The notes below the pieces were generated by a model that saw nothing but the letters and a program-made list of their open reading frames with translations, searched no databases and was not told the origin of the DNA. DNA of 64,000 nt, from the NCBI GenBank assembly GCA_019022495.1, contig JAFEKR010000044.1:186001-250000 (forward strand), in the 5' to 3' direction. This stretch comes from Epichloe hybrida (Eukaryota; Ascomycota; Sordariomycetes; Hypocreales; Clavicipitaceae). A program made the translations under genes and the position numbers. Positions 24,795 through 35,574 of the stretch are shown here, piece after piece; the stretch's first letter is position 1, and the number at the start of each line of letters is the position of its first letter.

Positions 24795-25398
24795 TCAGTG
24801 AGTTATGTATATATGGGCATGTTCACCTGAAAAAGGCTGCATATGTATCACCGTGTTGACTCCATACGCGGGGACTAGGAATTGTTTGACGATGTGTTGG
24901 CTGGGAAGAATTTCGCTGGCAATAGTGACGATATCAATAATGACATCTCTCCCGATAGTATTCGTGAAGGTTATTTTTTCACATAGAATTCCCCTTATAT
25001 CCAATCCTCCGTTGAATGCCCAAGTTGCAGCCTGGGTCATTCCAAAGGCTATTATGACTCCGGCGGCCTGCAGAGCGTGCGGCGCTCGCTTCTTAAAGGG
25101 AATCAGCATTCGCCATACATCTACCTCGCGTTTGTCAAGGGATGTGTGCTGTGTGACTCCTAGCTCTTGTCTACAAGAGATTAGAGAAAAGAATCATGTG
25201 AGTGGGCGAGATGAAATCCCAAATTAGGCTCCCAACGTTGTCAACGTACTTGGTAGTTGTAATGGAAACTTCCTGCAGGTCGCGTTGAAAACGAGACACG
25301 GAGGCACGGTCCTGCTTGGTATTGAATTCCTTGAGTGGGCTTGCGAGCGCTATGGCGCTAGTAAAGAAGACGAGGGCGATCGGGAACTTCATTTTCAT
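24795..25398 (-). CDS. putative small secreted protein with Kex2 site
   Basis: Minus-strand exons 25398-25250 and 25170-24795 give 174 aa. The intron (79 nt, donor GTACGT, acceptor TTGTAG) was chosen because exon 1 otherwise ends shortly in a stop; splicing joins ...SITTT to KQELGVTQ. The first 20 residues form a signal peptide (MKMKFPIALVFFTSAIALAS). A dibasic LDKR site (residues 61-64) in the propeptide-like region suggests Kex2 cleavage, leaving a C-terminal product of about 110 residues with only one or two Cys and a hydrophobic segment (ALQAAGVIIAFGMTQAATWA). MKF at codon 3 is an alternative start. No family is recognised. It lies in a locally AT-richer block and is flanked by gene-poor DNA, as accessory secreted genes often are. 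Confidence 0.6.
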
Positions 25399-27255
25399 GT
25401 TGAGTAGGCTTCTTTCGCATTATGATAGGCTAGGATGCTATGTGAAATTAGGATACCGAGTAAAGACAATTTCGAAAGGGGTTCACGTGATAAGATATAC
25501 TTCTTCTACAAATTAGAACAAAGAAATTATAGTTCCTACAGCCAGCAGATCAGCAAGGCCGGATGATCTGGTATTGGTTGATTAACGAAAGCATCCAGGC
25601 TACGGACACATATATAGGTTACACGAATGGCGCATGATTAGCCTCATTTGTGATCATCTAGACTTTGCCTAGACCCATTAGCAATATAGGTGTCGATTGT
25701 ATAAGTAAAGCATGACTTGTACCATGCGTATTATTTTGCCATGGCGCAATTGGTTCGGGCACATCACCCGTATTAGCGCCGGCACCGTCTTGTTTCTCTT
25801 CCATACATATATCTCATAATTTACCCGGTGAGAATACACTCCGCTGGCTAATTAGGTCCTTGTCTGGAGTCGTATGTATGCAAGGAAGACGACTTGTGAC
25901 GCGGACCTCGGACCTCCATGCTCCGTATGCTTTATTAGACGCCATCGAAGACGCCTGCCTCGCGAATTCGAGTCCCCCAGACGGAGCGAGCGGCTGGCTA
26001 TTCTTCGTCCTTTCAATCTGACAAGCGAGCAATCAGCTCAGGAGATTCTTCGTCGCAGCAGGCCAGCAAACTTGAGAAAACTCCAGGCGTTTTACATCCC
26101 AAGGCTGACCGTTTGCAGTATCCATCCAAATGAGCTCTCGAGAAGTCGAGTCTTGGCCGCCGAAAACGAGGCTCTCAATCTACCCCTAGTCGCAAAGCTA
26201 TACCAAAGACGGCCACCACAAAAAGCACAGGTCCATATAACAATAGCTTCCAGCAACATTTATTCAATGAACTTTGGGATCTGCCCGCCTCGATACAACA
26301 AGTCCGGATGGCAGTAGCCCGCGACCACCGGACAACATGGACTAGACAAGCGAGCCCTCGGCCACCCTCCAAGTGAAGGGACCTGATGGGCCTCTCTGAG
26401 TTGCTTATGGTCGTGACCAGCAACCATAACCCGACATCGAGTGGGAGACGCAGTCTTGTCAGTTCTTCAAAGCCAACGCAACGGTTATTACAGTGATGTG
26501 TTATCTTGTATTGACGGCACTGGAACAACGCCAGGCATACAACACTAGGGCGTCATCTACGCTTGAGCCAAGCTTGATGGCAAAATTCATCAAGCTTGAC
26601 AAGTATGGGGTTAGTTCTCACGTTCTCAAGGTCAGGATAAGTAGCAATAGTCAGGGCTCGTGGATCGACAGAGCAGCTCATCTAGCCAGCCGCTTTTACC
26701 AGAGCCTTGAGTAAAGGACGCCCCCAAGGACGGCCATCAAGGGACGCAGGGACGTAATCGAGGCACAGGTCCAAACACAGGTCGTGAACGAAGAGCGAAG
26801 TACAAACAACAAAGATGCCACGTAGAGTGCAATGCACTCGGCAACGTCTCGCATGCCTGCCAGCTTCATGTGACCGTCAACGATAACTGCAGTAATATGT
26901 ATCGGCTAGATAGTTTCGGCTAGATAATTGGAACAGCGCGGGTTTGCATTGCATGTACGGGAGCTCACTTGCCAGTTGCCAGCATCTTTTTTCCCCCAAA
27001 TGCCACACAAGTTGACAACCCTTGCATCAGGCGACGTGAGAATTGTTCCTTTATTTATTATACGGATCCGTATTTTTGCGTGCCTTTCGAGCGAGGTGGG
27101 GCGTCACGTGTGATGCCTCCCTCCAATCCCCTGAGAGCACTCGGAGTACTCGACTCACTCGGGAGCCACGCACTGCGCCTGACAGCCAAGTTGGACACCT
27201 CACGACCAATTCTCCTCCGACGCAGTTCGACGCAGTCCGACGCAGTCGCCCCAAG
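25399..27255. other. AT-richer gene-poor stretch upstream of SEC21
   Basis: About 1.9 kb with no recognised gene. A 147-codon plus-strand frame (25874-26317) and neighbouring frames have no motif I know and no plausible splice partners. The final 70 bp before the SEC21 start contain GACGCAGT repeated three times (about 27219-27246), in its 5' leader. Confidence 0.45.
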
Positions 27256-30200
27256 ATGAGCTACGGCAAGAAGGACGAGGACGCCGACCTGGGCCTGGTC
27301 AAGGTCGACCGCACCCAAGTATTTCAAGAAGGTATGATCAGAAAGCGATGGCGATCCTCGGGATTGGCGGCGGGCTGCTAGCAGCTCCTTCTTCCTGCTG
27401 CAAACCGGGCTAATGCCACATTGCAGCACGCATATTCAACGAAGGCACCATTCAACCACGACGATGCCGGATTCTTCTGACCAAGATTGCCCTTCTCCTC
27501 TACACGGGGGAGAAGTTCCCCACCAATGAAGCCACCACCCTCTTCTTTGGTATTTCAAAGCTATTCCAGAACAAAGATGCCAGCCTCAGACAGATGGTCC
27601 ATCTCGTCATCAAGGAGCTAGCCAACTCAGCCCAGGACATCATCATGGTGACCAGCACCATCATGAAGGATACTGGTGGTGTCAGCGATGCCATCTTCAG
27701 ACCAAACGCCATTCGAGCTTTGTGCCGCATCATAGACGTTCGTGCTCGCATGCCCCCCTCAGAACTCGGTAGGTGTCTCACACCAATAATTACTGACCTG
27801 CGTTTCCCCAGGCCACGACCGTCCAATCGATCGAGCGAGTAATGAAGACTGCAATTGTGGACAAGAATCCCTCTGTCTCTTCCGCCGCATTAGTCTCTTC
27901 ATACCACCTCCTGCCAATTGCCAAGGAAGTCGTTCGTCGCTGGCAGAGCGAAACTCAGGAGGCAGCTGCCTCGAACAAGTCATCCGGCGGCTTCTCGCTC
28001 GGCTTCTCCTCATCAAGCGCGCAGGTGCCCATGAACAACTCGACAATGAGCCAATACCATGCCATTGGACTACTGTATCAGATGCGAATGCACGACCGAA
28101 TGGCCCTCGTAAAAATGGTTCAGCAGTTTGGCGCCCCTGGTGCTGTCAAGAACCCCGCCGCCACCGTCATGCTTGTCCGACTTGCCGCTCAGCTGGCCGA
28201 GGAAGATGCGTCACTGCGAAGACCCATGATGCAGCTCCTGGACGGCTGGTTGCGCCACAAGAGCGAGATGGTCAACTTTGAGGCTGCCAAGGCGGTTTGC
28301 GATATGCGCGATGTCTCCGACGATGAAGTCGCCCAGGCCGTTCATGTTTTGCAACTGTTCCTAACCTCTCCCCGCGCCGTCACCAAGTTCGCCGCCCTCC
28401 GAATTCTCCACAACTTCGCCTCCTTCAAGCCCACCCTCGTCAGCGCTTGCAACCCCGATATCGAGCTCCTCATCTCAAACACCAATCGATCCATTGCCAC
28501 TTTCGCCATCACCACCCTTCTGAAGACGGGTAACGAGGCTAGCGTGGATAGACTGATGAAGCAGATCTCCGGGTTCATGTCAGAGATCACGGACGAGTTC
28601 AAGATTACTATTGTCGAGGCTATCCGAACTCTGTGCCTCAAGTTCCCCAGCAAGCAGGCTGGCATGCTTACCTTCCTCAGCGGCATTCTTAGAGACGAGG
28701 GCGGTTACGAATTTAAGCGTGCTGTCGTAGAGAGCATGTTCGATTTGATCAAGTTTGTTCCCGATTCCAAGGATGAGGCTCTGGCCCATTTGTGCGAGTT
28801 CATTGAGGATTGCGAATTTACGAAGCTGGCCGTCCGCATTCTGCATCTGATTGGTCTGGAGGGACCCAAAACGGCGCAGCCCACCAAGTACATTCGATAC
28901 ATTTACAACAGAGTCGTCCTTGAAAACGCAGTTGTGCGAGCTGCTGCTGTTACCGCGCTGGCTAAATTTGGTGTCGGCCAGAAAGACCCTGATGTCAAGG
29001 CTAGCGTCAAGGTTCTGCTCACCAGATGTTTGGACGATGTGGATGACGAAGTTCGTGATCGTGCTGCACTCAACCTGAAGCTCATGGGCGAGGAGGACGA
29101 CGACATGGCCAAGAATTTCGTCAAGAATGAGAGCATGTTCTCCCTCCCAGTCTTCGAGCATCAGCTCGTCATGTACGTCACATCGGACGACCAGGCTTCC
29201 TTCAACGAGCCCTTCGATATCTCCAGTATTCCGGTCGTCACCCGAGAGGAAGCCGATGCCCAAGACAGAACCAAGAAACTTACAGCTACAGCACCTACCC
29301 TCAAGGCGCCAAAGCTTGGCCCTACCAAGACTCCTGCCAGCAGTGCCGAGGCTGCGACTTCTGCTTCTGCCCAGGCTCAGCGCTATGCTGAGGAGTTGAT
29401 GCAGATTCCTGAGATGAGGGAGTTTGGCAATGTTCTCAAGTCTTCACCCGTGGTCGAACTTACCGAGGCCGAGACAGAGTATGTGGTTACACTGGTGAAG
29501 CACATCTTCAAGGAGCACATTGTTCTTCAGTACGAGGTGAAGAACACGCTGCCGGATACGGTCTTGGAGGCCGTGTCGATTGTTGCTACCCCTGGCGATG
29601 AAGATGAACTGGAGGAGGTCTTCATCATCCAGGCCGAGAAGCTGGCTACCGACGAGCCAGGCAAGGTCTACGTGGCCTTGAAGAAGGTCAACGGCGAGGA
29701 ATCAATGCCCATTACTTCAATTTCAAATGTTCTCAAGTTCACCAGCAAAGAAATTGACCCCTCCACTGGTGAGCCTGAGGAGTCTGGCTATGACGACGAG
29801 TACGAGGTCTCCGAATTTGATCTCAGCGGTAGCGATTACATTTTGCCTGCGTTTGCCAGCAATTTCAGTCACATATGGGAGCAGGTTGGCGCTTCGGGAC
29901 AGGAGGCAGAGGAGACTCTGCAGCTGGGCGGCATGAAGAGCATTGCCGGTAAGTAAAATTTGCTGTGCCTCGGCGCATGCGCGCAGTGGAAGAGTTCACC
30001 CAAGCTAACAGCACATGAAACACAGATGCCACGGAGCAGTTGGCCAAGGCTCTTTCATTGCAGCCATTGGAGGGTACCGATGTGCCTGTCAACCCGAGCA
30101 CCCACACGCTCAAGTTGCTGGGCAAGACGGTTCACGGAGGCAGGGTAGTGGCAAACGTAAGAATGGCCTTCTCTTCAAAATCAGGAGTGACGACGAAGAT

Positions 30201-30258
30201 TACGGTCAGGAGCGAAGAAGAAAATGTGGCAGCGCTAGTGATTGCATCAGTGGCCTAA
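27256..30258 (+). CDS. SEC21: coatomer subunit gamma (gamma-COP)
   Basis: Exons 27256-27331, 27427-27737, 27812-29948 and 30026-30258 give about 918 aa, normal for Sec21. The N-terminal adaptin-like solenoid contains ARIFNEGTIQPRRCRILLTK, NEATTLFFGISKLFQ and IRALCRIID joined across the second intron to ATTVQSIERVMKTA. The flexible linker (about 540-600) is Ala/Thr/Pro-rich. The C-terminal appendage starts near residue 620 (VELTEAETEYVVTLVKHIF) and ends AALVIASVA. Gamma-COP is part of the F-subcomplex that binds Arf1-GTP and dilysine cargo in COPI vesicles, Golgi to ER. Introns of 95, 74 and 77 nt have GT-AG ends; the second has the less usual donor GTTCGT. An AATAAA hexamer overlaps the stop codon by two bases. 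Confidence 0.96.
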
Positions 30259-30618
30259 TAAAAAGCAAGGACGTCGGCGTTTGAAGGTCTTGTTGTGTTG
30301 ATGATTAGAGCCTAGGTTGGGACACAAAAAAACAAGGGACACAATCGACATGTTTGCGTTTCCACACAAGTCGCAGGGGACAGGACTTGGTCATGATTCC
30401 CGTTGTTGCTCTTTCGCGTTGTTGAGCCAGTAAATGACAAATGATGAATACGATACGAAAGCGATCTAGGCCGAAAGCCATCATCCCTTGGGCCTGTGAT
30501 TTTTGAACATGCATGTTCAAAACGAGAGACTCGTCAGATGTCCTCCCTGTTCCTGTTCCTCTTGAAGCATTCACGGCTACATCGTGATTCATGACCCGTC
30601 ATTCCTCACTCGCTCTGC
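30259..30618. other. 3' region between SEC21 and the Cys-rich gene
   Basis: 360 bp between convergent stop codons. Only 3' UTR-like sequence is seen. Confidence 0.5.
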
Positions 30619-30873
30619 TTAGCAAAGGCAGTAGGCCTGGTGACACCAGCAGTCCTTGCCCGCAAGCTCGCAGTCGGTCGAAGTTCTGCATCTTGGAGGC
30701 GCCAAGGCATCGACGCCGTCGAGGTTGTCCTTTGAATGTTTTGTCAGCAAGGTGTGTGTGTATCTGGAAGGGGATGTCGAATTCCTCTCCTCAGTGCTCA
30801 CCCTAGACTCAAGGGCGGGGGCGGCGATGGCCAAAGTGGCGGAGATGAGTCCCATGAAGATGGAGGCCTTCAT
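30619..30873 (-). CDS. small cysteine-rich secreted protein
   Basis: Two readings exist. Unspliced, the frame is 84 aa. With a 72-nt intron (30801-30730; donor GTGAGC, CTGAC branch-like site, acceptor CAAAG) it is 60 aa from exons 30873-30802 and 30729-30619. The intron length is a multiple of three and has no stop, so both are open. I prefer the spliced form because the donor and branch site fit the window's introns. Residues 1-18 are a signal peptide (MKASIFMGLISATLAIAA). The mature part ends with six cysteines: PRC, TDC, KDCWC and YCLC. Size, secretion signal and Cys content fit effector-like or antimicrobial-like peptides, but no family is recognised. Confidence 0.65.
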   Translation of the reverse strand: MKASIFMGLISATLAIAAPALESRVSTEERNSTSPSRYTHTLLTKHSKDNLDGVDALAPPRCRTSTDCELAGKDCWCHQAYCLC

Positions 30874-32017
30874 TTCTGCGATTTTGAAATAAAAATAATA
30901 ATAAAGACCAGTTTCGAGAGTTACGAGAGGTTGAGATTGAATTTGAAAAGAATTGTTTCCGAGCTACTGTGCTGGATGGATGATGTTGTTGCGTTGCGAC
31001 GACCCGAGGATATGGAACATGGCCGACTGCGTGACGATTTTATACACACGGAATCAATCCCCCAGAATTCTCCATTTTTTTTTAACTTGAGATAAGCTTG
31101 TTTTCTTTTCTGTTCCCGGTCAGCCCTAAGATATCACGTCAGATTTCTCGTGGGCCAAGGAGGATGTGATGCCCATTGAAGAAGGAGTGTAAGCGCGTAG
31201 AGACCCCCCCAATTGCACTGCACATCGATCAACAATCAATATCAAGCTTGGCCTGCTTTCATGCGCGCATTGTGCAAACAGAAATGAGCTATCCCAGAAG
31301 AGCATGGAGGATCCGATAGGCTGGCTGGCAGGGACAGGCAGGGCCGAGGCAGAAGCCAAAAGCGGACTTGCCGGACAGCCTGTTTCGCCATGTGAGAGAA
31401 GGCGGACGATGCATGTCTTGCTTGTTGTGTTGTGTTGGTGTGGGAATGTGGGAATGTGGCAAGGACACCGGGAATTGCCCGGCTCCGTTGCGGACGGCAA
31501 GCCTGCTGCTGTCGCTCGGGGGTTGGTGGGATGGACATACTACAGTGGATTGTACAGTGGGCAGCGGGTGCACGTACAGTGGTGTACACACTGTATCAAT
31601 GCCAGCAATGCCGGGCTTGCCAGGGCCGCCCAAAATCACAAGTCCGTCCCCCTGACGGCACGCGAGCTGCAGGTCGTCATCATTGCTGCGGCTTTATTTA
31701 CTACCTCAGTTCCATCTCCGACGACGCCGACACCTTGTGTACATTACATATGCTCCTCTCCCTTCCCCTCCTGCACACACCCTCTCATCCTCTCTGCTCA
31801 TTAAACGAATACCCTGGTTTTCGACATTTTGGATGTTGTTTGGACTGTGCTCGCGTCGCGGCTGATCCTGCCCAACATAACATAACATAACATAACATAA
31901 CACGACACAACACGACACGACACGACACGACACAACACGACTCGACACAATACAACACAACCCGTCTTCCCCTGTCTGGCAAAGGAGGGCATCGACGACC
32001 CGTGATCCTACGACACC
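30874..32017. other. intergenic region upstream of EFR3
   Basis: Divergent region between the Cys-rich gene (minus) and EFR3 (plus). No coding exon is credible. It contains ACAGTGG-type direct repeats near 31545-31595 and a pentamer array at 31876-31960 that lies in the likely EFR3 leader. Confidence 0.45.
31876..31960. repeat. pentamer array CATAA then CACGA/CACAA
   Basis: Five CATAA units (31876-31900) pass directly into about eleven CACGA, CACAA and CTCGA units, ending about 57 bp before the EFR3 start codon. The CATAA block is perfect and the following block is mixed. Confidence 0.85.
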
Positions 32018-35000
32018 ATGAACGCCATCCACGACAAGTGTCGGCCCAAGCACCAAGTCTTGGTGCTCAAGTGCTATCCGAAAACCACAAAAGGAGCTGT
32101 CGATGTTGCTCCCAACAGCAGCGAGCTGAGCTATTTACTCTTCTACGCCACAAGCCGTCGATCAAAGATTCAGAAAATTGGCGCATTTCTCGAAAAGAAG
32201 ACGGCCACCGACGTCTGGCGCATGCGAATTGGGTGAGTCAACCTACCGTGCCTCGCTCGTCCCGCCCGACTTCCACATCGACTGCCTTGTCCGTCTCCCA
32301 TCGCCTCGGTGCGCGTTGTACCTTTGGCAAAACTATCCGTACTGACCTGCTTACTTGCTAACCCCGTGGCGCAATCAGAAATGTCCAGGTCACATTGGGC
32401 ATCTTGGCTGCCCTCGTCGAGAAATCACCCAAAGAGGCCGCCCTCATCGCCCCATGCGTCCTCAAGATTCTCGACTTGATTCTTCGATCCGACGACATTA
32501 CCATGGTTGAGTCGTCGCTGCCTACATTTGAAGCCTTCTGTGAACATCATGACGTCTCGTCCCTGTTTGGCGACAGCGCTTACTTGCAACAATATCAGTC
32601 TGTTGTTCGATCATATGCTCAGCTCGCCTCAACCAGACATGTGCCTTCAAGAGGTCCCGTCAGCAAACCGCTTCAGTTTCGATGGAGGAACGCTGGCCTG
32701 GAAGCCATAAAGCATGTGGCGGGCTCCGACGCTCTCTCGTCGGTGTCGGGTCGCCAAATCGATGTTGTCGTGCCCATGATTCTCGAAAACATGTGGACCG
32801 ATGATGACGTCTTTCTCGATACTCTGCTCCAGAGGGTGCAACTTGATGGCAAGAATGACCCTGAAAAGCTCATGGGCCGTCGCTCGAGTGTAAACACGGT
32901 CCGAACGACGGATGTCGCTGGCGACACGAATCCTGTTGCGCTGTCAGGCACGGCTATCGACGTCGATAATCTCGCCGAGGAAGAAACCGGCGTGTTCGCG
33001 ACACGGTGCTTGAAACAAATATTTGTTGTTCCTAACAGGGCCCAGATATATGGCGCGACCAGTGCCCTGCTCGATTTCATTTCAAAGAAGGTCTCTGAGG
33101 GAGAGACTGTTGTTGTCGCTGAGAAGTCGTCGCCTGGTCACGACTCTGGCTGGGCCATCAAAGTGTTTGACACCGTTTCTCGATGGACACCAGTGCAAGA
33201 TAGATATGTCATCCTCGTGGCCACTTTGGACTTCCTGAACAAGACGCCGATGCGAGAAGAAAACCTGCGACAACACTTGAGCTTCACCGCCATGATGCAA
33301 TCTCTTCTTCGCTCAGATGTCAATCTGATAGGCCTCAGCGTCATGGACGTTCTCCTTGGTCTGGTCGGACAGATTAAGAAGCTCTTTCAGCTGCACAAGG
33401 GATCCAGCCATGAGGGCAGCCACAGTGAGGATAGGACCGACACCGAACAAGAGGCTGCTTGTCAGGCACAACGCAACGAACTGCTCGAGAGGCTCGAGGA
33501 TTGCACTAGCGACCTGGCCAACCACATATACTACGCTGACCAGGTCTCCGACATGATTGCCGCCCTGCTCAGTCGAATTAGACAAAGCTGGTCACCCAGT
33601 GTCACCTCTATGACTCACGGGGCCGACAAGGCAGAGAATGGCGCCGGCAACGTTGCGCCGCCGTCGGCTATCGACTTGTCTGGCAGCAGCCAGTCCTTGC
33701 AGGAAACATGCTTCTCTCACTCGCCCGGCCGGCTTTCCGCCTTGAAGATTGTGAAAGCCATCCTACTACGAGCAGGTCCCAAGCCGGGCCACAACAGCAA
33801 TTTGGATTTGAGCAGGAACCGGGTTCCCGTACAGGTATGGGAAGGCACTCAGTGGCTTCTTCGTGACCCTGATGGGAATGTTCGCAAAGCCTATGTCGAT
33901 GCTTTGTCGACTTGGCTGGACCGCGAGCTCGTTTCCGCGGACATGATTGCGAGTGATGACACCGTCATTTCGCACCGCTCGACAAAGAACGGCCGGGACA
34001 TTTCTGGCACTCGCAGAGTAATTTCGACCACATCGAACCGCGAGCGTCAGTCCAGAGTGCGTCGCTGCCAGTTTCTGCCTCTGCTCCACGTTGCCATCTA
34101 CGACAGTGCGTTGCAGTTTGTGGAGTACGACAACGACATCATACTGCTTCACAGTCTTCTCACCAGACTCGTGTTCAAGCTCGGCGTGAACGCGGCCCGA
34201 TGCGGGATACCCATGGTCTATCGACTACAAGAGGACATTCAGGAACTGGAGCAGCCCATTCACAAGGTGCGCATCGCGTCACTCTGTCACGGCTATTTCT
34301 GGGCTCTGATAGAGAGATTCGACTTTGAGGGATCAGTGGTTGGCCGAGCGGTCTACAACGAAATTGTCCGAAGAAAGAACAAGGGATTCTGGGTGCAAGG
34401 TGTCCACGTTCCAGCACCCGCGCCAGCCCAAATCGGAACGCCTGGTCAGCCCCGGCCTCATCCAAGCTGGGACCTGAGCGCTTTGGAGACGGAAGAAATT
34501 CTACCATTTGACGACCGGCCATCGCTGGTAGAGTGCATCGCTACCAGCTATCATCAAGAGACGAGCTCGTCACCGCCGACGAGCCCTGCCACCACCTCCC
34601 CGAACCGCAATCACATCCTTGGCTCTCATCCCGGACTTGAAGAAGAAGAAGGAGAAGGAGGAGAAGCAGGTGATGAGCGGCGACTTGAGCTACCGTCTCA
34701 GTTCAGGGAGCTCATGCTTTCCGACTGGTCCAGAGACTCTGCCATGGCAGCCATCGCAGCGGCAGGAAAAGCCGAGTCGCTGAATGGCTCCAAGACTGGC
34801 ACGACTGGCACGACTGGCACGGCACATCATCGTCTCACCATTAATACTGGTGGTGGTGTAGGTCTCAATGCAGTCAACGGCCATTACCCAAGCTCCCCTC
34901 GCCAAAACCAACAAAGCCTGCGGCCGCGTACTTCGCAAACTCATGGGGACCGATTGACGTCCGTGTCCAGGTTGCGAAAGTCCAGTGCTGCCGGCATGCT

Positions 35001-35574
35001 GTCACCGACGGATTCGGCGTCGAGCAAGGCGGGCATCGCCTCGGTAGAGCAATTGAAGATGATGCTCGCAGGCACCGCATCTCCACAGACGGCCGGAATA
35101 CCTGGATTAGACGATGACAGCGACGAGAGCATGTTGAGCTACGCGTATAGCATGTCCGACACCAGCTTCAGCCCAACTGCATTCCAGACAGATGCGCCAA
35201 CCACGACAGGCGAGCGACTCGCGCGATCGATGTCCGCCTCGGCGTCTCTTCGAGGGCCGTTGACATCCAATCCGGCGATGCACGACGAGGGCCCCTCCAT
35301 GCGCAACAAGGGGGAGAATCACGAAGTTGACGTGCCTCCCGTACCACCATTGCCCAATCCGAGCTCGCTGTCGAGCATGAAGGGCATGCAGCCTATCGAG
35401 TCACCAAACGGGAAGCGCAACCTGGGCAGTCGCGGAGGTGAGAGTTACGGGTCGCAGTCTATGCGGTTTCGTGAGGAAAGTAGCAAATGCATGAATCTGC
35501 AGGACCTCCTGAGAGGCATAGATAGTCGCTCGGGTGAGGAAAGCCTGGGCAATCTTACGAAGCCGCCGTACTAG
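32018..35574 (+). CDS. EFR3: plasma-membrane protein Efr3 (PI4-kinase anchor)
   Basis: Exons 32018-32232 and 32379-35574 give about 1136 aa. The N-terminus MNAIHDKCRPKHQVLVLKCYP matches the Efr3 start, where basic residues and a palmitoylatable Cys contact the membrane. YLLFYATSRRSKIQKIGAFLEKK follows and marks the armadillo-like superhelix, which continues across the 146-nt intron (NVQVTLGILAALVEKS) to about residue 780. The C-terminal third is Ser/Pro/Gly-rich and disordered, with an acidic EEEEGEGGEAGDE tract and a GTTGTTGT repeat coded by an ACTGGCACG-type nonamer (about 34791-34821). It ends with short conserved segments (CMNLQDLLRGIDS). Efr3 tethers Ypp1 and the PI4-kinase Stt4 at the plasma membrane. 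Confidence 0.9.

Noticed and set aside
25731..25790. tRNA-like look of GGCGCAATTGGTTCGGGCAC
   Set aside because: Resembles B-box/A-box fragments, but the arms cannot be folded into a cloverleaf with a 7-bp acceptor stem.
25874..26317. 147-codon plus-strand frame
   Set aside because: Basic, motif-free sequence with no splice partners or homology I recognise; not enough to call a gene.
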